Shown: in pieces, positions 1 to 13,100 of the stretch | Layout of the letters: each line of letters starts with the position of its first letter | How positions within the stretch are numbered: the first letter of the stretch is position 1 | Assembly (NCBI GenBank): GCA_964019165.1 | Contig: OZ025277.1 | Location: forward strand, 3,056,453-3,120,452 | DNA length: 64,000 nucleotides | Source of the DNA: Mastigias papua | Taxonomy: Eukaryota; Cnidaria; Scyphozoa; Rhizostomeae; Mastigiidae | Reading direction: 5' to 3' | The notes under the pieces: generated by a model | The model's database searches: none | What the model was told of the DNA's origin: nothing | Seen by the model: only the letters and a program-made list of their open reading frames with translations | Made by a program: the position numbers and the translations under genes

Positions 1-2512
1 TCTACGACACCCCCTGCTCTAAAAGTGAGCTAAACTAGAACTAATTCATTACTAGTTACTAAATATGTCACCCAATAAGACTCAGCAATCATAATCAAAT
101 TGTATTGAAAGTGGCACAATGGCTGGGGGCTACACCCAAAATCTGTCTTTGTTGTATTTTTGTCTCAGACGCTTCTTTTTATCACGTAGATTGCACTCAT
201 AGAGGTAAAGTGACTCCGCCTTGACACTGCAGTACAACGTTCGTTAAAACGTAAGTCAAGAAGATGATGCCTTTTTATCCATTCTTGAAAACTTAAGAAA
301 TTCTCTCACGTACGAGCCAACCATTGTGGGACCTCCCATGTCAACAGACGAATTTATTTTCCACATATTTTGAGACTGGAGCTATAAGATCTCAAATAAC
401 TGTTTTGCGGCGGATTCTTACACTATATAACACTGCCGGTATACGTTCTTTTTCTATAAGAAACCGGTTTATAAGCAACCTAGCACTAGACACGCTAAAC
501 TTTAAGAAACTTTTAAAACTACAACGGAGTTAAGAAATTTCAGAAACTTCTGTGCTTTCACAGTTTGGGGAAACATATTTCATCCACAGATTTGACACGT
601 GTCAACTAAAGTAGATTGAGAAAGATCCTTTGATTGAGGGAAAGATATGCACATTTTACATTATGACAACTGGCACATTGGAACCATTACCTGCTTCAAC
701 GCAAAACGTTCGTGGGCCAAAGCGAAGGTTATATAGTCTACCGAAATTAGCGATGTGGACATGAGGTTAAATTACATTTAGCACCGCACTGTCTTTTGTT
801 TGCTATCCTGCTAATAGTTCGGTAAACCCACGTGTTTCTATATCGTTTTCAATGCAATCTTTTCCACTAAACTAAAGTAACTTTCAGCACTATGCCTTGA
901 GCTAGGTGTCTTATAAAAAACGTATACTTTATGAAAGTTAAAACAGATATCATCCACAGCATTGCGCATTGCCAAACGGCTATACATACGAGTATAATTG
1001 CATACCAATGGGGGAAATGGGGTAAGGGCACCACTATTCTAAAACACGGCCCACAAACTTTTCCAAAGTGCAATAGCGTACACTTTAACATAGATAATTT
1101 TAGTGAAATATTAGCGGAAAACATTGGGTGTTTCCGTGCATTTCCAGGAGTACAAGGGGCGCAACCCACAATCCTTTACTTGAGCTATTCCCCTAGACAG
1201 CTCCAATACACTGCTATTTAGTAACATACGTATGCTACTAAAGCCACTCTCCCCTCAATGGCTCTCAGATTACTTAGAGATTCATCCATAAAAAATTCTG
1301 TCATATTGCAGGTTAGGGTAGTGGCTCCCAAAATTTTCAAATCAGTTTATATGGCAAGTCCCCGCGACCAACCTTCTGTATCAGGATCACCATGGAGGGG
1401 TAAATGTTTGATGATCATACTTGCATGGAAAATAAATATCAACAACAATACAAAATACTAAACCAGTGAGTCAAACTAGTGATGACAACCCCCTGAAGTC
1501 CCTTAAACCCTTGGCAGTTCAATAAGAGAGCAATGGACCCTATGGACCCCACCTTAGGTACCATTCGCTGGAACATGGTGCTATGTGAATAACATTGCCT
1601 ATTCTGTCTAATGGTGAAATCAAGTTAAAAATAAACATTGTGGTATTGCATATAACCTCTCAGTGTCTACTTTGTATAGAAAATAAAACTATGAATGTAA
1701 AATTGAAATTCCAAAAGCCCAACTAGGGTATCACCTTACTGAACCATTGCAAAATGGTAACCAAACTCAGCAGGACTGAGACAATAAATGTAACTCTATC
1801 CAACATTAAGAAATGAAATCTTAGCAATTAGTGGTATAAAATAGTTGATGAAAGAAAAACTCTAGAGGCCAGACAAGATCTAGAATTTGGCTACAAAATA
1901 TTTCAAACTACATGTTAAATTGATTTTAGAAAATAAATAAACTAATGACAAAGAAAGTAAATACTCCCCAATATCAAGAAATAGATGCAACTTATGATCA
2001 TGTTTAGAATGAATGAATTAGAATGAATGAACAAGGTAAACAGGGGCTGACTCATCTAGCCAAAGGATGACCAATATGTTTCATAACTGGATTAAACCTG
2101 GCAGTCTATTCACATGATGAAGACAAGGTCCACTTTTGCTTAAAGATGTGCTATCTCTCATTTGAAAATGCTACCTTGAATAACTCGATAGATAATCTTT
2201 GTAGAGGAGTATATCAGAATCATTGCAACCGTCACACATACCTTTCACAAAATGGAGTCATAAATTTCCTGAATACTTTCCTTTCACATAACACTAATTC
2301 AAAATATAATTATACCCAATAAAATTCCTTCATAAAGAGAAAAAGCAAAGTCCCGTAAAAAATGCCATGCTAGTGCTTTCAGTTGTGCATTGATGGGTAG
2401 GCAAAAGAGCATGAATAGAACATAGGCATTTTGAGTCTACACATGATCATCAGCTGGATTACAAATGAAGTAATAGCAATCATAAACTGCATGTCTATAA
2501 AGCACATCACTT
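1..2512. other. Intergenic / probable 3' flank of the minus-strand tetraspanin
   Basis: I see no convincing coding exon or named repeat here. The short open frames lack domain features and splice context. The right part, just below 2513, must contain the 3' UTR of the minus-strand tetraspanin, but I could not identify its poly(A) signal. Confidence 0.4.
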
Positions 2513-5500
2513 TCACACAACTTCATATTGTCCTCTGATTTCACGTGCCATCAGTGCAGCAAAAATGATGCCAAGGATTTGAATGAAAGCAATGGCCAGA
2601 GCAACAGCACCAATCACCACCAATTTATCTTTAACAAAATCCTCAAACTTCTGCTGGCATCCCACACTGTACACATTAGCATTATTAGCAGCACATTGTG
2701 AGTTGGATTTATCAGCTTTACAGCAGCTCTCAGGGATTTTTGTAGAATTCTGAGTAGCATTTCTTGAGTTCCAGTCAGCAGACCCATTGATACCACAGCA
2801 TTTAAGCTAATGGGTTCAAAATTTGCAAATATTTAAACACATGAACACATACATAGGCACAATTTTTAGCAAATGTAGCTATAGGCACCACTAAAGGCTG
2901 GAGCCCCATTAAACATTACATGATTGTCAGTCAGAATCTTTCAACACAACTTGTAACAAGCTGCTTTACACTAAGCACTATTCACTAGCTAATACCACAC
3001 ATTCCAGATGTTTTCAGCACCAATCCAGTTTGACACTCAACACTACTGAAATAAACCATCTGCAGAGGTCTTAGGTATATAAATAAATAAATAGAAGAAT
3101 ATGGTCAAAAAACAATTGAAAATGACATGACATTACAAACTTATGCACAAGTCCTCAATCTCAGTTGGGCATCTATATTCAATCTAGAATGGCTCTAGCA
3201 CAAAAAATGCTACCAATAATAAAGTCAATCAATCATACTTACATGCTTCTGCACCCAGTCAAAGAAGTCTTTGGCCCCTTTCTCACTGTCATATTTGTCC
3301 TTTGCTCTATTCAGAGCTTTGTCAGCAACCTTCTTGACCTAAAACAACACAGAAAAGTTTGCATTTAACAAAAGCACATCATAAGAGGTTAATAGGTAGC
3401 CCAGCTGTTAGCTTACATACATTTGTCATATACCAGTAAATACATTCATTATACCAATAGCTTTCTATTCAGGATTTGTGCTTGTAACAAAGTCCTATAA
3501 AAGGCAACAGCCAGAGAACTACTCTGCCACTATAAAACTGTGTACATACATCCAGGCTGAAATCTATGAAATGACAACTGAAGATTACAGTCCCACTTAA
3601 TGGCCAGTTCATATGGAGAAAAACCTTCCCCAGCATTTTCCTAGTGAAGCTGGAAGCTAAGTCAACAGAGACCTCACTTCATATCCCTAAGCTAACTGAA
3701 ATTACCAGTGTAAACATGCAAAATTATTTTACCAGTTGGCTAAGATCTCAGTTGAATACTACCCAGATTGCATCCTGCCAAAGAAACACTTCTCATATGA
3801 ACACACTTACACGCAAAATAGATCTGTATTTGCATGTCCACAGTGGTGTCTAACAATTGTGTGGAATGCACTGTTCATTTGCATATGCCTACAGAAAGTG
3901 GGGAAGTGTCTCCATATGAAAGGACACGCATTACTTTCCTGGCTGACCAAGATTCTGCTTCACTTGGAAAAATCACATCAACAAAAGTGTTTCTACAAAT
4001 CACTAGTGGCTCCAGTAAAACAAATGACCCACTTTTATTCCATTTAGTTACAAACCACCTGGGATCCTCTGTCAGGCATTAATGAGTGAATACCAGAATT
4101 TGTGTAAACAATATTTAAAAATTTCCCATTTGAGATAGGGACAGATGGGTATAAGTGTGTACACAAGAAGGGGGCTACTAATAACCATAAATGTGTATAT
4201 AAAGGGGGAGGGGACAAGATTTGTGCCATTCTGGTGCATACTCACTAAATGGATGATCCATATGGAAAATTTTCCATATTCAAATTGCAAAAACTGCTTA
4301 TTTTTTACTCTGGACCTATTACAAAGCTCCACACTCAAGACAGTCATAAATTTACATATAAATGGCATGACAATCTACTATTTGACAGATTCCAGTTAAA
4401 CAATTGTCATTTGTCTTGTTCACAGCTTAGCTTATATGTTGATGCATGTAAGTGTAGCTTCTCTTTTCTTATCTAAGGACATTGGTGTAGCAACAGTCTT
4501 TTGCTCCCCATTGTTGTAGTACTATTTTAATAGAGTAGCCGTAGGTATTGTAATATATAATCTCCACTTATGAAGAAGCATCATAATAAAGTTGTGTGAT
4601 TAACAATACAAAATGACATGGCAAAACTTCTGGCAACATCCGTACCTTCTTTCTGTATGCCAGTCCAAGGGCACCAGCAGCAACTTCAAGGATGAAGATA
4701 ATGCTCAGCAGCACTGCGAAAGTTGTCACCATGCAGTAATGCTCCTTGATGGCACCACAACAGCCAAGGAATGCCACAATGAAGACAATAACACCAACAA
4801 TGATCAGGAATATGGCCGCATCAGCATACTTACTGTCAGCAAATGTTAGGTATTCTCCATACTTGCTCTTGACAATGGCTCCAACGATGATAAGTGCAAG
4901 TCCACTAAGCTGTTGTAAATAAATTCAATTACAAACAGTTTCTTAATTGCTTCAAAAGCATGTCTCAATAAAACATGCCTAATACATTCATAAAATTATA
5001 TTTTGACTACAGAGGGCCACTTGAAAATCAGCACTGATTAAGGTCTACTTTCCTTAAATATTTGAAAATAGAACACAATAGAAATAGACATAATATGAAT
5101 ATGTTGCAGCAGAGCAAACTCTGACGTTGGCATGCATTGAATTGTCTACTGGGTAAGCAGGACGATTTCAATAAAATGCATGACAGCAGGCCAAATTAGA
5201 CTTGGTGAACCATAGAAAGAACAAACTGAACTTCAGATGAAGATACAATCACATCGGAAAGTATTCCTCCATGTTCTCATACTCATGAATCTATTTAGGC
5301 TTCTAATATTACAGTTTTTCTAAAACATTTTATGTGCTAACTTGCAATTGAGGTTTCTATATAAGGGACCTGAAAATCACCTTTGTGAGAAGCAACCCAT
5401 GAATTGCAAGTAAAAATCTGTTCTTAGTGGGTAATGGATGGGAGGATAGTCCCTTTGTTAACATCATTACAATAGGGCACAGCGGGATAACCGGACTTGG

Positions 5501-6755
5501 ATACTATACACATTTTTGAAGCTTATGAACTCCAGTGAGCAAATGCATGTATGAACTTCTAGCCTAAGAACTACTAATTCTTGGTAATCTCAACAACAAC
5601 TTGAAATTACATGAGGATTTAACAATAACATGACTTTCATTGAAAAACGCTACCCCAGCTATTCCTGGTTAGAACTGAAAATAACAAAGCTACTTTCGAA
5701 ACTTAAGTTCAGCATCTTACGGTAATGCAAAAACGTGGAGAAACAGTGTGCTCCTCTTTGTACAGCACAAAAGCTTTTTCATAAGATGGCTGAAAAAATT
5801 TCTGAAGGTTGGTAGTCTATCCTAAAGGTTGGTATTCATCATTTAGTTTCTTCATTTTACCAGTTTTCCGCTCGCTCTGTATCTTCGCAAGAGACACGCT
5901 CTCAACATTGCATCTTAAAATCACAAGCACCCTTTGCAAAGATGACTTGATTTCTATCACACACTGGGAAAGAGACCGACTAAGGTCCCCACTGAGATTG
6001 GCTGCCACGCCCAACGGTAAAGCAAATGAGCGCTATGTGCAATACTTCTAAAGGGGGTTTAACTCCATTCTAAATGGGGACTCGCATACTTTATTCTGTA
6101 ATTAATTCTATGATATGAAAATGCAAGCATTAACAGTGAGTTGATAGAGTCCTAAATGTTTCTGAGTAATAGAACAACCCTGCCACTGAACCAAAAATGT
6201 AAATAAGAACGGTCTTACACACCACTTTGAAAAATCGGCGCCGAAAAATCTACTATCGGGCGTGCACAAAGTCATCACCATTATGAGTTACATTCACTTA
6301 GGCCCATGGAAACCTTCTAAACCATCGACCTTCTACAGAAACCTACATCTTGACATACGTGTCTGTGATGGAAGGTTTCATGCATCACTACTGCAAAGGA
6401 GCCTAACGCAACAAACCGAAAGTCGTGCATGCCAGATATCTTCCTGTAGGTGTTCTTCTACAGCACGTTGCTGGTAGGTTGGGTAAATTCAAAAAAGGCT
6501 TTCTTTACTTACATAAACTGCCAAGAAACTACAGCGCGCTTTAGAGCAAATAATGCATGACCTACTTCAATCTAGGCCAGTAACGTAACGGATATACTAT
6601 GTGCAAGGTCAAACATGTCCAACAGAATCATGGCCGACAATTAGCTTTCAATTAAATCGAAACGCTATAAACGTCGAACCTATACGTACCCAGAATAATA
6701 AATTGAAGAAAAACATTAAATATTTGATACAATTCATCTTCCCTTCCATAGCCAT
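2513..6755 (-). CDS. CD63-like tetraspanin (4 coding exons, 239 aa)
   Basis: Coding exons on the minus strand are 6755-6690, 4909-4646, 3338-3243 and 2806-2513. All junctions are phase 0 with GT-AG ends and the total is 240 codons including TGA. The product is a four-pass tetraspanin, a scaffold of membrane microdomains. TM1 is about residues 12-35, TM2 about 53-71, followed by the family GCCG motif (71-74). TM3 is about 83-106 and TM4 about 204-229. The large extracellular loop has the diagnostic cysteines: KCCG (144-147), PESCC (167-171), C180 and GC (191-192). N-glycosylation sequons lie at N158 and N162. The C-terminus ends QYEVV, close to the Tyr-based lysosomal sorting tail known for CD63 (GYEVM), so endosomal/lysosomal targeting is inferred. 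Length matches the family norm. The start was chosen because the ATG opens directly into the conserved short N-tail before TM1; another in-frame ATG lies two codons later. It is divergent from the tetraspanin at 10196. Confidence 0.92.
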
Positions 6756-7346
6756 CTTTGCTTCTCTGGCGTTCAGCTGTCTATAGACTTCTCTGTAACT
6801 TTACTGGCAACAGCTGGTTTCCACCCACTTCTTGATTTGCAGTTTGTGCAAGAGAGAGATGAGGGCGTGCAGAATTATCTATGTTAAATTATTCCATTTC
6901 ATGTCAACTGACCTGACCAATCAGACGCGCCACCCTTGCCTACGTATTTGATGATTCACCATGGATCGTGGACCTGCCGCCCCGAAGCAGTAATCTCTTG
7001 GGAGGTCTATTGGGGAGAAGAGTCCCTTTCTGGTACTACTTTTTACTTCTGCGTAAACAGTAGTACATTCAAGTGCTGAAAATTGCGTTATTTTGAAGAA
7101 CTAATATTGTATTCTTTTGTTAGAGCAATACCAAATCCTTAGTTTCGCTGGCCATTACTCGTGATCAAACTGTTTACAAGACAGTTATCACATGATATCT
7201 CCAGTTACGATTCCCTGTTCCCTCGCAGCAACCCTACCTTTTTATATGGAGCCGTTACATGCAGAAAGCAACATTCACGACTATAATGACAAAGCGCCTA
7301 AGGAACTTATGAAGTTCTAATATTCTTATCACTGCAAACGACAGAA
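6756..7346. other. 5' flank / promoter region of the CD63-like tetraspanin
   Basis: No coding exon is visible. This stretch must hold the 5' UTR and promoter of the minus-strand tetraspanin starting at 6755. I see no clear TATA box at a fitting distance. Confidence 0.3.
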
Positions 7347-7351
7347 ACTTA

Positions 7352-8464
7352 CAGGCCCGTAGACACTAGGGGAGCAGGGGGGCATTGCCCCCCATAATTT
7401 ACCGAGGTTGTATATAGAAGTATACTACACAGTACTTTTTAATCATTTTTCAATTCAGTTCTACTTAATCTTGAACCTAGAAGCACCATAACACAGATAT
7501 TTGGCATGCAGATATCTTGATTCTGTTGTACGACAAATTTTTAACCTTTTTCACTGACGACACGAATGTTGTAAGAGTGTCTAAGAGTTTCTGCTTGTGT
7601 AGATGGCAACCCATTTAGGAATTAAGGCATTGTCCCTATTGAGTGCATTCCATGTAGCCCATGCCAGATATCTGAAGGGTGAGAAATGTCTTTTCTTCGA
7701 TGTGTTGGTAAGATATAGTTTTGCCTCTATCATTGGTGTACATGCATGTAGTACCAAAGAGAAAAGACGGTTTAACATTTTCCTTTTTCGTTTAAATCTT
7801 CAACTGTCGATGAAACTAGGTTCACTCTTTTGTTATAATAACAATTTTAGAAAACCAACAGTCTCAAAATTGTTGAGACTTAAGACTTAAGAACAAATTA
7901 AGAACAAATTAAGAACAAATTAAGAACGACTTAAGAACAAATTGAGGCTGAGGTATTATCGTAAAATGTATTTTTGCACAGAGATGCATACACTGTCCAA
8001 TAATATATTAACATGAAATGTCATTCCCTCGTAAAAATAATACATGTTTCATAGGCATCTAATTTTGTCTTGCATATTGTCTTATGTCTAAATTTTCTAC
8101 ACTCCACAAATTTAAGAACAAATTTTATGAAAAATTCAGCCCCAAAAATTTAGAAAAAAATTAGGAACAGCCATTCTAAACCTCAATTTTACTGGTTCTT
8201 ATAAAAAAAAGAGTGCAGAGGTGCCAGTTTCTCCATCTTAGCATAAAGATCCATGATGGAAACTGCTTCATTCTATTTTGCAAAAAGGCTTTTTCCGACG
8301 TTCTGGAGGGCGTTACTTTGAAAATTTTTCATCAGACAGCCTATGAAAAGCCACTATTTTGGCATATACTTATGGATAACATGTAATGCTCCCCCCTTGA
8401 AGGATTCTAACTTGACTTCTACATCTGTGCCCCCCCCAATCCGGTTCGGCTGTCAACGGGCCTG
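7352..8464. mobile_element. Non-autonomous inverted-repeat DNA transposon (about 1.1 kb)
   Basis: The left end CAGGCCCGTAGACA and the right end (reverse complement CAGGCCCGTTGACA) form imperfect terminal inverted repeats. The element is flanked by a perfect 5-bp direct repeat ACTTA (7347-7351 and 8465-8469), consistent with a target-site duplication. The interior has poly-C/poly-G blocks just inside the ends and a short tandem array based on TTAAGAACAAA (about 7885-7945). It has no transposase frame. A related left end occurs at 15978-16048 inside the Harbinger element, so this is a dispersed family. Superfamily unassigned. Confidence 0.7.
7885..7945. repeat. Short tandem repeat, TTAAGAACAAA-type unit
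   Basis: About five imperfect copies of an 11-13 bp unit (TTAAGAACAAA with variants) occur in a row inside the 1.1-kb inverted-repeat element. Confidence 0.7.
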
Positions 8465-10195
8465 ACTTAGGATGACAAATGACTGCATGCAACCATTGTG
8501 GTAAGTGTAACATACTTTAGTACTCTGCCCCGACTTATTATCTAACAGTTATGATATCTACATTCTTCATTTAAAACCAAGAGATTATTGCCGAATTTTA
8601 GTGCTGCGAGTTGATCAAGGAGGTCCAAAACGTAGGAGACTTTGTGAACTAGGCCTTGAGTTACACTCGATAAAAATATGTAGAATGCAATGAAGGATAA
8701 CATTAACTACACCTAATCAAGACAAGAATTAGAAACAGCCATGCTTAGTTTTTGTACATCAAACAAATACAAATGTACTGCATGCGCATGCACACACACG
8801 CGCGTAACAAAATTGCATGTTTTGCTAAACTGCTTCCCGTTCACAGTGGCAGATTCACGCTATCTTTTTACAAAGTGGTAGAACAGCCCTGAAGAGAACA
8901 CTCTCTCCTTGAAAAAGTTTTAGAGTGGACCTAAGTAACTTGCAAATTCCGTGATCTTACCGACCAATACTGGGAAAAGAATGGGACCTACTGGGATACT
9001 TCTCCAGTTGTTAGTATGTTAACAAATCACCTGTTCGATAGTGGATAGGAAGGCATCTTCAAGACCAAAATTGCACTGAATAGAATAGTGCTCATTGGCG
9101 GATCCAGGACAATTTTACAATGAAAATTGAAATGGGAAGGAAAGCTTCTTTCATCAAATGTGGACTCTAAGGCCCCTCAGCCTCCCAGTAGAGGCAACAC
9201 CACGTGGAGGAACTGCCAGGGAGGACGCATCCCACAGTTTTTTCCAAAATCAACTCTTTATTTCGTCTAAGTTCGAGTAGAATAGGCATGATGAGGTAGG
9301 AGGTTTCTAGCTACATAAATTTCACTGTTATATCATCTCATTGTTAGCTGCTTAGCAGTTTCTCAGCGTCTATTAATTAAAGTTTAGTTGATATTTTATT
9401 GTACTTTGCAATAAAGGGCGTAGTCCAAAGGGTGTGGTCAACCAAGATCTCCCTTAGTTTGTATCGGCTGGTGTCACCCCTACTTCCCAGTGGTGCCGTG
9501 TTTGGGGACGAGTTCCTGATAGTTTACAGTTTATATAATAATAATAATAATAGTTGCTTATATATTTATATGGAAAAGTCGCTTCAGCATTTACATATGA
9601 TACAATGTATATTTACTGTTTTCCGTACAGGAGGTCTGATTGATTCACAGAATAGTAATAGGCTGGGAAATCAACAAGATATCATAAAAAGCCGCAAAGT
9701 TAAAGCTACCATAATTATAACAAGGGGAGCAGCAAAGCCCTGCATCCCAGGACTACACCAGTGGCGTCGTGGGCCTCTTGATTTAGTGGTGTCAAGGAAG
9801 AATATTTCCCGACAAACCATTTCGACTCATTTCTTATACCTAGTATCTTTGCATTGTTCTGGCAAATACGGCAATTCGGGCAAAAATCTCAATAGGAAGG
9901 CCGCCGGCCCCTTGCCCCCCCCCCCGGAGCTACGACACCTTTGACTGCAATCCTGAACGAGAGATGCTGATTGATGGGTTGTAGGGTTTGGTTGGCTTTT
10001 CGGTGTTCTGCGAAGGAGCGCACGTTGAGTCCTCATGACTATTTCTATTTCTGTATTTGACACGACGGAGGTATGCTTACCTATGCCAGCTTATCCGGTT
10101 CGCAGGGGGTGAGGATACCTTGGAATTCAAAGACAAAGTTTTTCGTCTTGCTTGAACTTGTAGGGCGCTGAATATCAAGAGGCATTCGACGAGAC
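8465..10195. other. Region between the divergent tetraspanins, 5' flank of the plus-strand gene
   Basis: No supported gene. The open frame at 9399-9944 shows no domain. At about 9762-9942 there is a possible degraded inverted-repeat element (GTGGCGTCGT at the left; a poly-C block and GGAGCTACGACACC at the right), but no target duplication is visible. The promoter of the gene starting at 10196 should lie at the right end; no TATA box was recognised. Confidence 0.3.
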
Positions 10196-13100
10196 ATGGA
10201 GTCCAAGGAAGAAGGGGTTCATTTTAGTCAACAAAAGGAGAAGGAAACAGTAACTCTGAAAGTACGCTTTGCTCAGTTTAAGCAGACTGTGGGACCAAAA
10301 GAAGGTGTGGCAGGAGGATCTTGCTTAAAATGGTTCAACATTATACTGAGCATCATTTTATTGGTAAGAGTTAAGAGAGCCTTGTTAGATAAGATATCTA
10401 CGATTTACTTCTTTTTATGGGTTTTCTGTAGATTCCTAGTTGTAGCCTCTTTTCATTTCACAGTAACTGCAGTATGGATACATCTATTCTCCATGGATTT
10501 CCTTTGTTTGATTCAGAATGGTCTCTCATACGTGTGTACATTTACACTGTATGAGATGTCTCTGGTGGGCATTCTGCTCAGTTTTATTTCAGGTGTTGTT
10601 AAGTTTTTGCGTATCATGGGGAATTTATAATCTTAATTGAAATCAACATTAGATAATGCCATCATCGTCGCCTCAGGTAGTTAGTTAATATTAATAATGT
10701 ATCATGTTTTACATGGGCAACCTTTAATAACCGTTTTGACCAGCTATTTCCTGCAGGTCCACTGCCAACGAAAAGTCACACTGTGTTTGGTACTATGTTA
10801 AATGAACAAATAAAACAGAATAAAATCCTATTATGTTTGAGAGTGATAGTCATATTGATTTAGTTCATTTTGATAGAAATCTTCGTTACCCATCTTGGGT
10901 TTTTAGCATACTTTCTTATGAAGTCATTTCAAATTTTCATTTCATTTTCAGTTATGTAGCTATGGAGAGGGTAGGCCTTCAGCACAACTGCTGAGTCAAG
11001 AAATTAGATTGAAATTAAGTCTCTCATAGAGTATAATTGAAGTTACAATTAGATATACAAGCAAAAATCAAATAACCATAGTTAGAGACCTTGTTTCAAT
11101 CTAAAATTCCCATTTACAAGAACTGTCAAAATTAAAGAAATCTAAATCACTTTCTTAAAACAATTAAGGAATGATTTCCAGCAATTTACTAAGCTACAAA
11201 TTTCCTAGTCTTGTTGGCCTTATCTAGAAAGGTTTTGCCTCTGCCATTGGGTGGCTCCATGTAAGCATAAACCTATAGCTCAACAATGAGAAATGAATGG
11301 GACATTATGTTTTGGATATCATTTGGTAGTCTCAGGTGTCTATGTTCATAAAATCTGAAAAATCTGAATTAGAAATTAGTCTACTAATTTCTAATGCCTA
11401 CAGGCATTGCTCTGTTGCATCTGCTATGCCCTTACTCAGATTTAATCTGACAAAGACCAAGTTGCATCACAGGAAGTATTTCACAAGAGTAATTTATCAA
11501 GAGACTTATTGCACTACAAGCTACTGGATTGTTGAGGGCAATTTTCCTTTTCTGACTTTTAAAACTCAACTGATGGTAATAGAGTACCTATAATTGACCA
11601 AATCATTATGCCACAAATATTCAATGCTATGAGGTTCAGTGTCAGTGATTTAGTGTTTGTGAAAGTTGATTGTGCACTTATATATCTGTTACACAAAATT
11701 TGTACAGCCATCACACACTTTAAATGCTCCTGTTAATTATATAATTTCACAATTTAGTAAAACTGACTTTGTATTTTACAGAACATGTGTATTGCTAAGA
11801 GATGTTAAGCCGTGTTCATTTGGAAGATTGTCAAAATTTCTAGACTAGTAGGGAAAATTTGATTTTTACAAATATGTCCATCACACTACTCCCACTGGCT
11901 AATCTCCATTCATTAAATTTAGACCTTCCTTATTTTGCGTGTTCCTATTCTCTCTGAAATACCAATGCTTTACCTTAAATGATCAGAATATTTCAATTAA
12001 TTTAAAGCCCATTTTTGTCTGCCATATATGTATTCACAGTGTACATATGCTACAATGGAATTGCCCCATTGCTCTTCTTGTCTCTGGTGTTGGGTGCATT
12101 TTTTGTCTTTGAGAGATAAATATTCATCCAGGACATGTACCAAGGTATAAATATTCCTTAAAAAATATGTACATGATCCTACTTTTTTCCAATAGAATAA
12201 AGATCTAGATTACAGTGATGCAACTTTAGTTTGGTCTAGATTCAGTGAATATTGTTAGAAGCATGCCCCATGAACATGCCCAAGCATATAGTGCTACTGA
12301 CTAAGGTAGCTTGAAAAACAGGAGTAATTTTTCACTTGTTTGTATTATGTTACAAGCTTTATGGCAGAAATTTCTGCTGCAATAGTTGCTCTAAGGCCAC
12401 AAATCAGATTTTTTTGTGTATAAATGTAGAATTCCCAGAATGTCTCAAATACTCACTGCTTTGTTGTCTGACCAGGTGTTGCATATAATCAATAGATTTT
12501 CTTCAATATCTTGTGATGGAATTTGGAGATCCCTTTGAGATGGCCATTATCTGGTTTCAAGTTAATGATCTTTTCTACCAGATGGTTTCCATTGTTTGTC
12601 CTTTTCTCATCATTGCTTATGAAAAGCCTGACATGGGCTTTAACTTTATGGGGAATTACAATTTCTATATGATATGTAGTGCTCTATACATTATTAATGA
12701 AGCTTGGAAAATCCTCTACTTAACATGGCTTTAGACTACTGATAGCATCTTATGGTATTATTAAGTTTAGCAGCATGTATTTAATTCATGTTAACTATGC
12801 TGTGACCCTGAATAAGTTATTTGTAACATGAATTTCATATATTCTGTCAAAGGGGCAAAGTTGTAATATATCATGATTGGGAAATACACTGCTCAATGTT
12901 CTTGCAATTCATTCCAAATTACTTTTCCTCTTAAAACAATGCCACAATCCAGCCTGCAAGGGGGTTTTTATGACTAAACAGTAGAAAGCTATGTTCTTTA
13001 CTTCTTTGTAGTGTATCACACTTTAGATTTATTGGGTTGTGACTAATGGAAGTTTTGTTTAATTTAGTGTACCTTATGTCCATTTGATGAAATTATTTGA

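Noticed and set aside
9399..9944. 181-aa plus-strand frame between the tetraspanins
   Set aside because: It has no domain, low-complexity Asn and Pro runs, and overlaps a probable degraded repeat (ctgcatcc...ggagctacgacacc). Not treated as a gene.
11336..12734. Three plus-strand frames of 60-85 aa
   Set aside because: They fall within intron 1 of the tetraspanin gene and lack domains and suitable splice sites.
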